In this document: piece by piece, positions 18,634 through 26,744 of the stretch | Position numbering within the stretch: the first letter of the stretch is position 1 | Layout: each line of letters begins with the position of its first letter | NCBI GenBank assembly: GCA_913777665.1 | Contig: CAJYTF010000016.1 | Span: 1-64,000, forward strand | Reading direction: 5' to 3' | From: an uncultured Myroides sp. | GTDB lineage: Bacteria > Bacteroidota > Bacteroidia > Flavobacteriales > Flavobacteriaceae | DNA length: 64,000 nt | Notes under the pieces: generated by a model | The model's input: the letters and a program-made list of their open reading frames with translations, nothing else | Told to the model about the DNA's origin: nothing | Database searches by the model: none | Made by a program: the position numbers and the translations under genes

Positions 18634-19113
18634 ATGAAAAAAATATTCAAAAATTTTATTGGCTTGTGTGCTTTAGCCGTTGTAACAAGCGTTCTTTTTG
18701 TAAATTGTAGCAGTAGCGATGATGGAGCAAATCCGGTTGTTCCTGGAATTGAAGGTAAAAACATGAAATTTACCATTACCATTGATAATGTAACTATGGA
18801 CGATTATATTTCGTTTGTTGTAGCAAGCTCATCTTTCAACACTAATACTATTTGGAAGGTAAATGGTACAGAACGTGCAAACGAAACAGGTATTTCTTTA
18901 GATAAACAAAGTTTTTCAGGATCGACCAAAACGTATGTTATTGAAAGTATTTCGCCATTACCTGCCGCAAGTTTAAGTATGCAGTTTATTCCTTTTAACA
19001 ACAAAAGCATTACGTATTCTTACAAAGCAGAGATTAATGGAACGGTGGTAAAAGACGAACAAAACATCACGGTAACTAACCCAAACAGCCATACAGCACA
19101 ATACAGTTACTAA
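18634..19113 (+). CDS. Lipoprotein, unknown function
   Basis: A 159-residue lipoprotein (lipobox FVNC followed by SSSDDG, a typical Bacteroidota lipoprotein export-type sequence). The mature part looks like one beta-sandwich domain with alternating hydrophobic strands. No family recognised. The S-D-D after the Cys resembles the signal that sends lipoproteins to the cell surface in this phylum; surface exposure is inference. Confidence 0.75.
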   Translation: MKKIFKNFIGLCALAVVTSVLFVNCSSSDDGANPVVPGIEGKNMKFTITIDNVTMDDYISFVVASSSFNTNTIWKVNGTERANETGISLDKQSFSGSTKTYVIESISPLPAASLSMQFIPFNNKSITYSYKAEINGTVVKDEQNITVTNPNSHTAQYSY

Positions 19114-19114
19114 T

Positions 19115-19150
19115 AAAAAATGTCTCTAAAATTTTAGGGACATTTTATTT
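19115..19150 (+). terminator. Intrinsic terminator
   Basis: Stem AATGTCTCTAAAA / TTTTAGGGACATT with one G-T pair, followed by TTATTTG, immediately after the lipoprotein stop codon. Confidence 0.8.
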
Positions 19151-19236
19151 GGTACGATATTAAATTCAGTTGCTAAAATTTGATCACATTATATATTTTT
19201 TATTACATTTATTAAAATTTAAAAATTAATTACGTT

Positions 19237-19695
19237 ATGGGATTATTTTCATTTATTAAAGAAAAGGGCGCTAAAATTTTTGGCAAAAAAGAACAGGAAG
19301 CTCCTGTTGAAGAGAAAAAAACATTGCAGGCACAAGCTTTGTTAGATTATGTAAAGCAGCTTGGTTTACCTTACAACAGAATTAAATTATCGGTTACCGA
19401 TGATGATGTTAAGGTAGAAGGCGAGGTTGCTGCACAAGAAGATGCCGAAAAAATTGTTTTAGCAATTGGTAACGTTGAAGGTGTTGACCAAGTTGATAAC
19501 TTAATGACTGTTGCTACACCTGCTCCACAAGCACAATTTTATACCGTTGTAAGTGGCGATACCTTATCGAAAATTTCTAAAGAGTTTTATGGCGATGCCA
19601 ACAAATACAACACTATTTTCGAAGCGAATAAACCCATGTTAACGCATCCTGATAAAATTTATCCGGGTCAGGTTTTAAGAATACCTAATTTATAA
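19237..19695 (+). CDS. lysM: BON-LysM domain protein (Kbp/YgaU-like)
   Basis: A 152-residue soluble protein with an N-terminal BON domain (about 35-90) and a C-terminal LysM domain (about 103-150; FYTVVSGDTLSKISKEFYGD, ending VLRIPNL). It matches E. coli Kbp/YgaU in length and domain order; that protein binds K+ and was formerly called LysM. There is no signal peptide, so it is probably cytoplasmic. Single gene closed by a strong terminator. Confidence 0.92.
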   Translation: MGLFSFIKEKGAKIFGKKEQEAPVEEKKTLQAQALLDYVKQLGLPYNRIKLSVTDDDVKVEGEVAAQEDAEKIVLAIGNVEGVDQVDNLMTVATPAPQAQFYTVVSGDTLSKISKEFYGDANKYNTIFEANKPMLTHPDKIYPGQVLRIPNL

Positions 19696-19700
19696 ACTGA

Positions 19701-19734
19701 AAAATCCTCTTAAAAATTTTAAGAGGATTTTTTT
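19701..19734 (+). terminator. Intrinsic terminator of lysM
   Basis: Long perfect stem AAAATCCTCTTAAAA with its complement, ending in seven T. Also usable for the convergent nuclease gene. Confidence 0.85.
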
Positions 19735-19736
19735 GA

Positions 19737-20231
19737 TTATCTATTCCACAATCCACGATTATTTTCACGCGCTTCTACTTGAAACTTATGAAATAATTCG
19801 CTGTATCGTACATTTGGTGGCACCGTCATAATTAAGGCGTAACCTTGTTTCACCATGATGGCGTTTACAAAAGTATCATCTTCTAAATATACGTAGGATA
19901 AAGTTCTGCCGTATCGGTCTAAAGAATCAATATCTGTTTCTAAACGCACTTTTTTATTTTTCAATAATTTGGTTAGATACGCTTTAGATTCTTTACCATA
20001 ATAACCTTCTTCTTTTTTCCAACGCTTTTGCGATTCGGGAGCATCAATACCTGTCAACCGAATTTTTATTCCTTTTGATGTTCCGTTATCTACCCAAAAA
20101 GTATCGCCATCTACCACTTTAGTTACAGGATACCATTCTTGGGATTGTTCCGAAGCATCAGAAAAATCATTTTTGTTTGAACTGCAAAAGGTTAAACTTA
20201 CCAGTAAAATAAGGAAATAAAAGTGTTTCAT
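19737..20231 (-). CDS. Thermonuclease-family lipoprotein (SNase)
   Basis: A 164-residue staphylococcal-nuclease-like protein with a leader and a lipobox-like TFC (Cys about 17). Core motifs: VVDGDTFWVD, IRLTGIDAPE (catalytic Arg and metal Asp), DRYGRTLSYVY (second Arg) and the C-terminal RENNRGLW. Likely a secreted Ca2+-dependent nuclease. Monocistronic. Confidence 0.93.
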   Translation of the reverse strand: MKHFYFLILLVSLTFCSSNKNDFSDASEQSQEWYPVTKVVDGDTFWVDNGTSKGIKIRLTGIDAPESQKRWKKEEGYYGKESKAYLTKLLKNKKVRLETDIDSLDRYGRTLSYVYLEDDTFVNAIMVKQGYALIMTVPPNVRYSELFHKFQVEARENNRGLWNR

Positions 20232-20287
20232 GTTTTAATGGAAATGTAAAATACGAATTATATGTAAACTCTCTACTGTATTCGTTA

Positions 20288-20896
20288 TTATAATCTACTT
20301 AAAATTTCTGCTTTTTTTGCATCAAATTCACATTGTTCAATTAGATTATTTTCAAGTAGTGTTTTCAGCTTTTGTAATGCTGCAAGAGGGTCATCAACTT
20401 GTTGTATCGGCTGTGCAACTTGCTGAGGTTGGGTGGCTGTTGTAACACTAATGCTTCCCGCAGCAGCGCGTTTGTCTTCTAATTCAAGTTGTCTTCTATA
20501 TTCTCTTTGTTTTTCTTCTTGCTCTTGTGCAACTGTATATAGTTTTCTTGCTTGAGCCTTAGGTAAATAATCTATTCTGTTTATGGCACCTTTAATAGTT
20601 CTTAATGAAAATTCAGCTCCTAAAATACCTTCTTTCATATGGCAATCATAAATATCTTTCCAAATATAGTCTTGAAACTCCATTGAAAATCCCAAATTTT
20701 TTGGACGGCAAAAAATAATACGTTTGCTTGTCAACGCAACACAATCTGGAGAAAGATTTACTGCTGGCTTTTTTTGAACAGCAATGTATTCAACTTCTTC
20801 TCCGTTCATTAAAAGCCCATTTAGTTTATCAGCAATTCTCTCAATTGCTTTAGGGTCTTGGTCTTCGTTCAAAAACTTTTTTAAATTTTCTATCAT
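20288..20896 (-). CDS. PH-like and SHOCT domain protein
   Basis: A 202-residue cytoplasmic protein. The middle (about 40-125) resembles a bacterial PH domain (VALTSKRIIFCRPK, DYIWKDIYD), followed by a charged coiled coil and a C-terminal SHOCT motif (about 168-202, LKTLLENNLIEQCEFDAKKA). Ten bases after the TM2 gene and probably cotranscribed. Function of the pairing unknown. Confidence 0.8.
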   Translation of the reverse strand: MIENLKKFLNEDQDPKAIERIADKLNGLLMNGEEVEYIAVQKKPAVNLSPDCVALTSKRIIFCRPKNLGFSMEFQDYIWKDIYDCHMKEGILGAEFSLRTIKGAINRIDYLPKAQARKLYTVAQEQEEKQREYRRQLELEDKRAAAGSISVTTATQPQQVAQPIQQVDDPLAALQKLKTLLENNLIEQCEFDAKKAEILSRL

Positions 20897-20906
20897 ATTT
20901 TTAAGA

Positions 20907-21137
20907 TTAACCTCTCAAGGCATTTGTTCTAATAGTTTTTAATTCTTCTTTAGTGTTGTAATTATCAACAGCTCCTCCAAGAGTAAATAAATCTACAAGT
21001 GATCCAATTCCAAAAACTCCACCAGTTAAAATCCAAATAATTCCTTTTCCTGTTTTCCCTAAATAGAAATGCTGAAACCCCAGCCATCCAAAAATACTAA
21101 TTAACCATAACAAATAAGCTATTCCTTTTGATTTCAT
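20907..21137 (-). CDS. TM2 domain membrane protein
   Basis: A 76-residue protein with the TM2 pattern: GIAYLLWLISIFGWLGFQHF then YLGKTGKGI and a second membrane helix with GGVFGIGSLVDLFTL. These small membrane proteins are widespread and uncharacterised. First gene of a two-gene operon; a -7 promoter element lies at 21163-21170. Confidence 0.88.
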   Translation of the reverse strand: MKSKGIAYLLWLISIFGWLGFQHFYLGKTGKGIIWILTGGVFGIGSLVDLFTLGGAVDNYNTKEELKTIRTNALRG

Positions 21138-21162
21138 AATTTTATGTATTTATTAAACACAA

Positions 21163-21170
21163 CAAACTTA
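21163..21170 (-). promoter_or_regulatory. -7 promoter element of TM2 operon
   Basis: TAAGTTTG on the minus strand, 25 bases upstream of the ATG at 21137. Confidence 0.5.
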
Positions 21171-21228
21171 CCTCAAGCAAAAACCAATTCCTTACGGCTT
21201 TCCTCATTCTGTTAAAAAAAGTTAAAAA

Positions 21229-21252
21229 AAATCCGACTAAAAAGCCGGATTT
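21229..21252 (-). terminator. Terminator of kinase-regulator operon
   Basis: Stem AAATCCG / CGGATTT; on the minus strand it is followed by a run of eight T. It lies 74 bases after the response regulator stop. Confidence 0.8.
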
Positions 21253-21326
21253 CAACATTTTCTTAAAACAAACAACTTTAAGAAAACAACAACAAAGTGT
21301 TTCAATGTAATATTTTAAAAATGGAT

Positions 21327-21995
21327 TTATATTAACCCTATATCTTTGGTTTGACTGATAAGATGTGTAATGTTTCTAGAATTAAAATGAATTTTCAGTT
21401 TATTTATGCGTTTTTCAACACTGCTCATGCTTGCCGATGTGTAATTTTTACTCCTAAAGTCTTTACTGATTTCTTCTTGAGAATATCCTTTGGCTAAAAG
21501 ATTCAGTAATTCTATATCTTGTTCTTCAATCTCAAAAACAGAAGCTTCGCGAAACATACTTTGAAGATTTTCCGGAACATATTTTCCCTCGTTTGCATAA
21601 ACGTTTTCAATGGCTTTTTTTAGTTCTTGCGTGCTGTTTCGCCCTTTAGAAACATAGGCATTTATTAAATTATTGTCGAACATACTTTTAATTTTTGCCA
21701 TACGGTCTTCTATCGAATATACGATGATATGAATTTCGGGTTGAATTTCTTTTACCGCCTGTACCAATTCTTCGCCCGAATGTAAAATGGTTTTGGTGTG
21801 ATCTGCCTTAAAAGAAAGATCAGAAATCAGCAAATCATAAGGATTGTTTTCCTGGATCGCTTTTTTTATTTTTAATAACGCATCGTCGCAATATTTGGCA
21901 TGATGAATTTCCATAGTTGAATATTCTGCCAAAGCTGTCATTATACCAAAGCTAATGGTATCGATATCTTCTGCTATTAAAACTTTTTTAAACAT
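21327..21995 (-). CDS. NarL/LuxR-type response regulator
   Basis: A 222-residue regulator: receiver domain (1-125) with acidic residues at the N-terminus (EDID) and the phosphoacceptor Asp in LLISDLSF, and a C-terminal LuxR-type helix-turn-helix (about 155-215, LLAKGYSQEEISKDF, SSVEKRINKLK). It follows its kinase by 10 bases and is its obvious partner. The long insertion after the phospho-Asp (KADHTKTILHSGEE) is a feature of this flavobacterial subgroup as I recall it. Confidence 0.92.
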   Translation of the reverse strand: MFKKVLIAEDIDTISFGIMTALAEYSTMEIHHAKYCDDALLKIKKAIQENNPYDLLISDLSFKADHTKTILHSGEELVQAVKEIQPEIHIIVYSIEDRMAKIKSMFDNNLINAYVSKGRNSTQELKKAIENVYANEGKYVPENLQSMFREASVFEIEEQDIELLNLLAKGYSQEEISKDFRSKNYTSASMSSVEKRINKLKIHFNSRNITHLISQTKDIGLI

Positions 21996-22005
21996 TTTAT
22001 TCTTT

Positions 22006-23946
22006 TTATAACGGGAAACGCAACACAGCTTTCACGCCCTTTTTTACTTTGGAGTCAAAAGTAATCGTTCCATTTATAGTTTTTATGCGGGTTTCCACAT
22101 TTTGGAGTCCATTTTTAATTTTTTCTTTATTTTTATCGAATCCAACACCATTATCGGTATATTGAATTTCGGCGTATTTGTTAGATTTTGAGAATTTTAT
22201 AACCACCAAATCTGCCCCACTATGCTTTTTCATATTAACTAATAATTCTTGAATAATTCTGTACAAAACCACTTTTTTGATCTTATTTAAATTATCCCAC
22301 GAAAAATCATCGATACCAGCCGTAATAATTTTCACTTGCGCATCTTGAAACTCTAAAAGCATATTTTTCAGATATCCTACATATTCCGTTCCTGTTGGAA
22401 TAAAACTGTTTTCTTTTGAAATATTTCGGGTACGGTTGTAAACGTCTTCTAAATGATCTAATAGTTTTACTTTGTTGTTTCCATCAGATAGATCGGTGTT
22501 TTCGGCATAAGAAATGGTGTGATACACATCGTTTGCCAATTCATCGTGAATGCGGGTTGCAATGCGCTGTTCGGTTTTATAGTTTTCTTCGATTTTTTCT
22601 TTTGTATGTCTGTTACGGAGATAATAATAAATGAAATAAAACAATATTATTACAAAAGCTATTACAGAACATAATAGTAAATTGGTATTTTTTTGCTTTT
22701 GAATGATTAACTGATTTCCGATTTCTTTTGATTTAAGCACTTGATTTTGTTCTAATTCTTTGGAATAATCAAAACGCATTTTAGCAAACTGGTTTTTTGC
22801 CTGATTTCGAACGCTGGTAATGCTATCATTTAAACGAATATATTCTTCGGAATAATTTAATGAAGCGTTATTCTTTGTTAGTGGAATCAACTTTTTTAAA
22901 GCCAAAATTTTATTGTCGATACTTTTGTGTTTGGTTGCTAATGCCAATGCTTTTTTTAGATAATTTGTAGCTGTTGATTTATTTTTTAACGCGTAAAAAT
23001 CAGATAGCTCAATATAATTTTCAATCGATAATGTTTCAAAATGTGCACTTTCTCTTATTTGTAAAGATTGTAAAATTTGTTGTAAACCATCGTTAGTATC
23101 TTGTTTAAACAAAGCATTTCCTAAATTAAATAAAACAGCCGATTGTAAATTTTCATCATTACTTACTAATTCAGAATCTAACAAATTATAGAGTGTGTGT
23201 TTTGCTTTTTCGTACTGGTTTGAAGCTATATATAAAGAAGCTATATTATTTTTTAAATAACTTTCTTCTAAAGATTTTTTTTCTGTAAGTGTTAATGCTT
23301 TTTGGTAATACGTAATTGCTTCATCATATTTATCCGATTTCTTGTAAATGCTCCCTAAAATATTATATGTTTCAATTATATAAGAGTTGTTTTTTTCTTT
23401 TAGATATTCCAAAGCTTGTGTAGCCAATTCTTCACTTGTATTGTAATCGTTATAAAAATAATGAATACGCGCCATCATAAGTTGGTTATATGCTAACGAT
23501 AAGCTGTCATTAACATCATAATAAACCACATTGGCGTTTTTAAAATAATAATAAGCACTATCGTATTGCGTATTGTTATAAAGAGAATTTCCTTTTAACG
23601 AATACGAATAACCAAGATATTTTTTATTCTTTTTCTTTTTAGAAGTTGTAATAAGTTGGTTGATGTAATAATTTGAACTATCTGGAAATACATCAAGATA
23701 ATGATACGCTTTATTACCAATCCCTTTTAAATATAAGGAATCGATCTGATGCTTTTCCGCAAGAAGAATTCCTTTATTGGTAACTTTTATTCGATCATTC
23801 AAATTAAGATCATCAGAAAAAGACAGATCATAAAGTGAATCTATTGTTATATTAGGATAATTACTTACATCATTAGTACTGAAATTCTTTTTACAAGAAA
23901 AACATAACAAAGCAAAAAGTAATAAAATAAGGTAGTTATATTTCAT
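22006..23946 (-). CDS. TPR histidine kinase (HisKA_3 type)
   Basis: A 646-residue sensor. An N-terminal leader with lipobox-like FSC is followed by seven or so tetratricopeptide repeats (about 55-360), a coiled coil, one membrane segment (about 418-440), a HisKA_3 dimerisation domain with the phosphoacceptor His in ATRIHDELAND, and an HATPase domain with VNMKKHSGAD and DNGVGFD. The TPR half should lie in the periplasm and sense a ligand or protein. In one operon with the small secreted peptide gene upstream and the LuxR-type regulator downstream. Confidence 0.93.
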   Translation of the reverse strand: MKYNYLILLLFALLCFSCKKNFSTNDVSNYPNITIDSLYDLSFSDDLNLNDRIKVTNKGILLAEKHQIDSLYLKGIGNKAYHYLDVFPDSSNYYINQLITTSKKKKNKKYLGYSYSLKGNSLYNNTQYDSAYYYFKNANVVYYDVNDSLSLAYNQLMMARIHYFYNDYNTSEELATQALEYLKEKNNSYIIETYNILGSIYKKSDKYDEAITYYQKALTLTEKKSLEESYLKNNIASLYIASNQYEKAKHTLYNLLDSELVSNDENLQSAVLFNLGNALFKQDTNDGLQQILQSLQIRESAHFETLSIENYIELSDFYALKNKSTATNYLKKALALATKHKSIDNKILALKKLIPLTKNNASLNYSEEYIRLNDSITSVRNQAKNQFAKMRFDYSKELEQNQVLKSKEIGNQLIIQKQKNTNLLLCSVIAFVIILFYFIYYYLRNRHTKEKIEENYKTEQRIATRIHDELANDVYHTISYAENTDLSDGNNKVKLLDHLEDVYNRTRNISKENSFIPTGTEYVGYLKNMLLEFQDAQVKIITAGIDDFSWDNLNKIKKVVLYRIIQELLVNMKKHSGADLVVIKFSKSNKYAEIQYTDNGVGFDKNKEKIKNGLQNVETRIKTINGTITFDSKVKKGVKAVLRFPL

Positions 23947-24005
23947 TAATCTTCTAAAGAAATTAAATACCCTAAATTATTACTTTTATTTAGTTAAACA
24001 ATAAT

Positions 24006-24218
24006 TTATTTAAGAATAACCGGTGGTTTTGGTGGTTTAATAGGTATTAATACCGTTCCGGTGTTGTTGTTACCGCCACCGCTTTGGTCTATTCCTTCTG
24101 TTACATTATTATTGATTGATACACTTTTTTCACTTTTAACCGTTTCATTACTTTTTGCGAAAGCAGTTACCGAAATACTAAGCAGGAACAAGCCTGCTAA
24201 AAAGCCTTTTTTTGTCAT
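24006..24218 (-). CDS. Tiny secreted peptide upstream of the kinase pair
   Basis: A 70-residue product with a signal peptide ending AFAK. The mature part of about 48 residues is rich in Ser, Asn and Gly (QSGGGNNNTG) and ends in the proline-rich LIPIKPPKPPVILK. It has no Cys and no family I recognise. It is 59 bases upstream of the TPR histidine kinase on the same strand and probably heads that operon, so it could be the secreted signal or an accessory factor of the sensor; this is inference. Confidence 0.65.
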   Translation of the reverse strand: MTKKGFLAGLFLLSISVTAFAKSNETVKSEKSVSINNNVTEGIDQSGGGNNNTGTVLIPIKPPKPPVILK

Positions 24219-24293
24219 TTTAATTACTATTGAGATTAAACAATAGTGTGCTTTCCGACATTCGTCGATAGATTTTGCACACCTTTAAAAAAA

Positions 24294-24307
24294 ACAGAGC
24301 GCTCTGT
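24294..24307. promoter_or_regulatory. Perfect 14-bp palindrome, possible operator
   Basis: ACAGAGCGCTCTGT is perfectly self-complementary and lies 76 bp upstream of the small peptide gene and 96 bp before the opposite promoter. The shape suits a dimeric regulator; binding is not shown by the sequence. Confidence 0.4.
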
Positions 24308-24402
24308 ATTGGGAAGTGTTAATACCTGACTTACAAAAAATTACTACTCCCCAGAGAAAGATTTCGCAAGCCAAGCATTTATTTTGTAGAAATTAGTTTT
24401 GT

Positions 24403-24410
24403 ATTTTTGC
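24403..24410 (+). promoter_or_regulatory. -7 promoter element with long leader
   Basis: TATTTTTG, about 143 bases upstream of the ATG at 24554. If used, the transcript has a long untranslated leader containing a GGCG-CGCC hairpin and a repeated TTCCGAAAAA motif. Confidence 0.45.
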
Positions 24411-24553
24411 GACATTCGCAACAAGACATCTTCTGATTTCTGAAGCAAAGTAACGGCGCTTTTTACGCCTGAATATCAAGGAATTCCAATGATCCCACAA
24501 TTCCGAAAAATGCTTAAGAATTCCGAAAAATTCCGATATAAAACATTTTACTT

Positions 24554-25504
24554 ATGATTGAATCATATAAAAAAGCACTGAAAGATTATTATGAAATACA
24601 GAAAGAAGGTGATCAAATTAGCTCTTTATTAAACCCAACTCCTGCTGGTTTAAGAGAAATTCTAATCTTAAAAATGAAAGAGGGAATAGATGTTTCCGAC
24701 AAAAAAATTATCGAGCATTTCTTTGATGTACCTTTTGCAGAACTTACTTTGAACAAGCTTCGGAGTGAAACAGATAAGTTTAAAGCTTTAGCTAATTTTT
24801 TGAAAGAAAAAAGTGGTGGTTCCGATTTAAGAAGATTGGAAATGGTTGCACTAATTTTAGATTTTAAGCAACGCCCTTATGCTAAATTTGTGAAAATCAA
24901 CAAAAATATTTCTGAAGTTGAAGATATAATTGCTGATGAAGAAGCAAATTATGATTCGGAAGGATTAATTGAAGAAACTATAAATGAGGTTGTAGAAAAG
25001 AGTGAAGTTGAAGATTCAACTGATAAAGAAATTGTGACTATAGAAGTCGATGTTAATACTCCAAAAGTTATAGGATTTTCCGAGGAAGTTTCAATCCAAA
25101 AGCGAAAAAATGTTCCGGTGAAAAAAATCGGAATTATTGGAATTGTTTCTGTTATTATTGGAATTTCGCTCTTTTTGAATTTTAAAACCTGGACAACTAA
25201 AGATTGTATGGTTTGGAAAGGAGATAAATATGAAGCCGTAGATTGTACTGAAACAATTAATAGTTTTGCAGAAACAACTTTACCAAAAGACGATAAACTG
25301 ATTAAAGAATTTAGAAAAATGAAGGTTGATAGCAAAACTTCTTTTTTTGATAAAAAGGGAAATCCGAAAATTTGGTACATTAAAAATCCGAATGGTATTT
25401 TAGAATTTTACAATCAACCTGGATTGCAACCAGAAACCGGAAAAACATTAAAGCCAATTTCAAAATACATTATTCAAGAATATGTACTAAACGAAAACAA
25501 GTAA
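24554..25504 (+). CDS. Hypothetical membrane protein (316 aa)
   Basis: Not recognised. The first 190 residues are cytoplasmic and helical, with an acidic stretch at about 120-165; one membrane segment (about 193-212, IGIIGIVSVIIGISLFLNF) follows, then an outer domain of about 100 residues with two Cys (KDCMVWKG, AVDCTE). A single-pass architecture with a cytoplasmic helical part and small extracytoplasmic domain. Alone between two terminators. Confidence 0.75.
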   Translation: MIESYKKALKDYYEIQKEGDQISSLLNPTPAGLREILILKMKEGIDVSDKKIIEHFFDVPFAELTLNKLRSETDKFKALANFLKEKSGGSDLRRLEMVALILDFKQRPYAKFVKINKNISEVEDIIADEEANYDSEGLIEETINEVVEKSEVEDSTDKEIVTIEVDVNTPKVIGFSEEVSIQKRKNVPVKKIGIIGIVSVIIGISLFLNFKTWTTKDCMVWKGDKYEAVDCTETINSFAETTLPKDDKLIKEFRKMKVDSKTSFFDKKGNPKIWYIKNPNGILEFYNQPGLQPETGKTLKPISKYIIQEYVLNENK

Positions 25505-25507
25505 ATA

Positions 25508-25542
25508 AAAAAGGAGCTCATCTTTACAGATAGCTCCTTTTT
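25508..25542. terminator. Bidirectional terminator
   Basis: Stem AAAAAGGAGCT / AGCTCCTTTTT between convergent genes, A-rich before and T-rich after. Confidence 0.85.
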
Positions 25543-25562
25543 ACTTTACCAATGAGATGCTT

Positions 25563-26561
25563 TTAATTCAGCATTTGCCACAATTTATCTTTTAACTCGG
25601 TTAAGCCTTGTTGTGCAACAGATGAGATAAATAGATACGGAAGTCCGTCAAATTCTTTATCAAGCAGTTCTTTTAATTCGTATTTTAGTTCATCGTCTAA
25701 CATATCGCATTTAGAAATAGCAATTAAACGATCTTTATCTAACATTTCCGGATTGTATCTTCTTAATTCATCCAATAAAATATCGTATTCTTTTTTAATA
25801 TCGTCTGCATCGGCAGGAATCAAAAATAACAAGGTTGAATTTCGTTCAATATGTCTTAAGAAATAATGTCCTAATCCTTTACCCTCGGCAGCGCCTTCAA
25901 TAATTCCAGGAATATCGGCAATTACAAACGATTTAAAATCGCGGTATTCTACAATTCCCAAGTTTGGTTTTAGGGTTGTAAACGGATAATCGCCAATTTT
26001 TGGTTTTGCCGATGTTAAAACCGACAATAAAGTAGATTTTCCTGCATTTGGAAAGCCAACCAAACCAACATCTGCCAACACTTTTAATTCTAAAATAATA
26101 TCAACTTCTTCTGCTGGCATACCCGGCTGTGCATAACGCGGCGTTTGATTGGTTGATGAGCGAAAATGCCAGTTACCCAAACCACCTTTACCACCTTTTG
26201 CTAAGATTTTTTCTTCGCCGTTTTCGGTAATTTCAAAAAGTAATTCACCTGTTTCCTTATCCTTTACAACTGTTCCAAGCGGCACATCAATGTATCGATC
26301 TTCCCCATCGCTACCAGTACTGCGTGAACTACCACCGTCTCCACCGTGACCTGCTTTTATATGTCGTTGAAAACGTAAATGATGTAATGTCCACAAACTT
26401 TCGTTTCCACGAATAATTACGTGACCACCACGACCACCATCTCCACCATCGGGACCACCTTTTTCAATGAATTTTTCACGGTGTAAATGCGATGATCCTT
26501 TACCACCTTTACCAGATGCTACATATATTTTTACGTAATCTACAAAATTTCCTTCTGTCAT
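25563..26561 (-). CDS. obgE: Obg family GTPase
   Basis: Ribosome-associated GTPase (Obg/CgtA), 332 residues. The Gly-rich N-terminal Obg domain (1-158) contains repeated GGxGG turns; the G domain follows with P-loop GFPNAGKST (169-177), switch [11 protein letters not shown] and NKxD-equivalent SKCDM. It lacks the C-terminal extension seen in some species. Essential in most bacteria, with roles in 50S assembly and stress response. Confidence 0.97.
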   Translation of the reverse strand: MTEGNFVDYVKIYVASGKGGKGSSHLHREKFIEKGGPDGGDGGRGGHVIIRGNESLWTLHHLRFQRHIKAGHGGDGGSSRSTGSDGEDRYIDVPLGTVVKDKETGELLFEITENGEEKILAKGGKGGLGNWHFRSSTNQTPRYAQPGMPAEEVDIILELKVLADVGLVGFPNAGKSTLLSVLTSAKPKIGDYPFTTLKPNLGIVEYRDFKSFVIADIPGIIEGAAEGKGLGHYFLRHIERNSTLLFLIPADADDIKKEYDILLDELRRYNPEMLDKDRLIAISKCDMLDDELKYELKELLDKEFDGLPYLFISSVAQQGLTELKDKLWQMLN

Positions 26562-26621
26562 TTTTTTTAATCTTTAATGATTATCAGTGATTTTCCATCA
26601 ATTTTATTATTGAAAAACATC

Positions 26622-26695
26622 GTAAGTTCGAGCTTGTCGAGAACCATTTACTTCTCGATACACTTCACTACGTTTCGCTACTCGAAGTGACGACA
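26622..26695. repeat. Palindromic intergenic repeat, TCGAG family (copy 1)
   Basis: About 75 bp holding TTCGAGCTTGTCGAGAAC and TACGTTTCGCTACTCGAAG. The reverse complement of the same sequence, about 80% alike by eye, is at 44341-44421. Confidence 0.75.
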
Positions 26696-26744
26696 GGATA
26701 ATTTCAATAAGTCAAATAAATTGATACCTTTTTTAAATAATCAG

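Larger units (their letters stand above)
24219..24553. other. Intergenic region, 335 bp, regulatory elements only
   Basis: Divergent region between the secreted-peptide operon and an orphan gene. It holds a perfect 14-bp palindrome (24294-24307), a -7 promoter motif (24403-24410), a small GCGA/TCGC hairpin right after it, and several copies of ATTCCGAAAAA-like sequence just before the downstream gene. No open frame or RNA gene is convincing. Confidence 0.6.

Noticed and set aside
19237..19695. Secreted peptidoglycan-binding role for the LysM protein
   Set aside because: There is no signal peptide, and the BON-LysM order matches the cytoplasmic Kbp type.
24310..24545. Possible small RNA or riboswitch in the leader of the gene at 24554
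   Set aside because: Only two short hairpins are visible and they do not match any riboswitch I know; kept as a region note.
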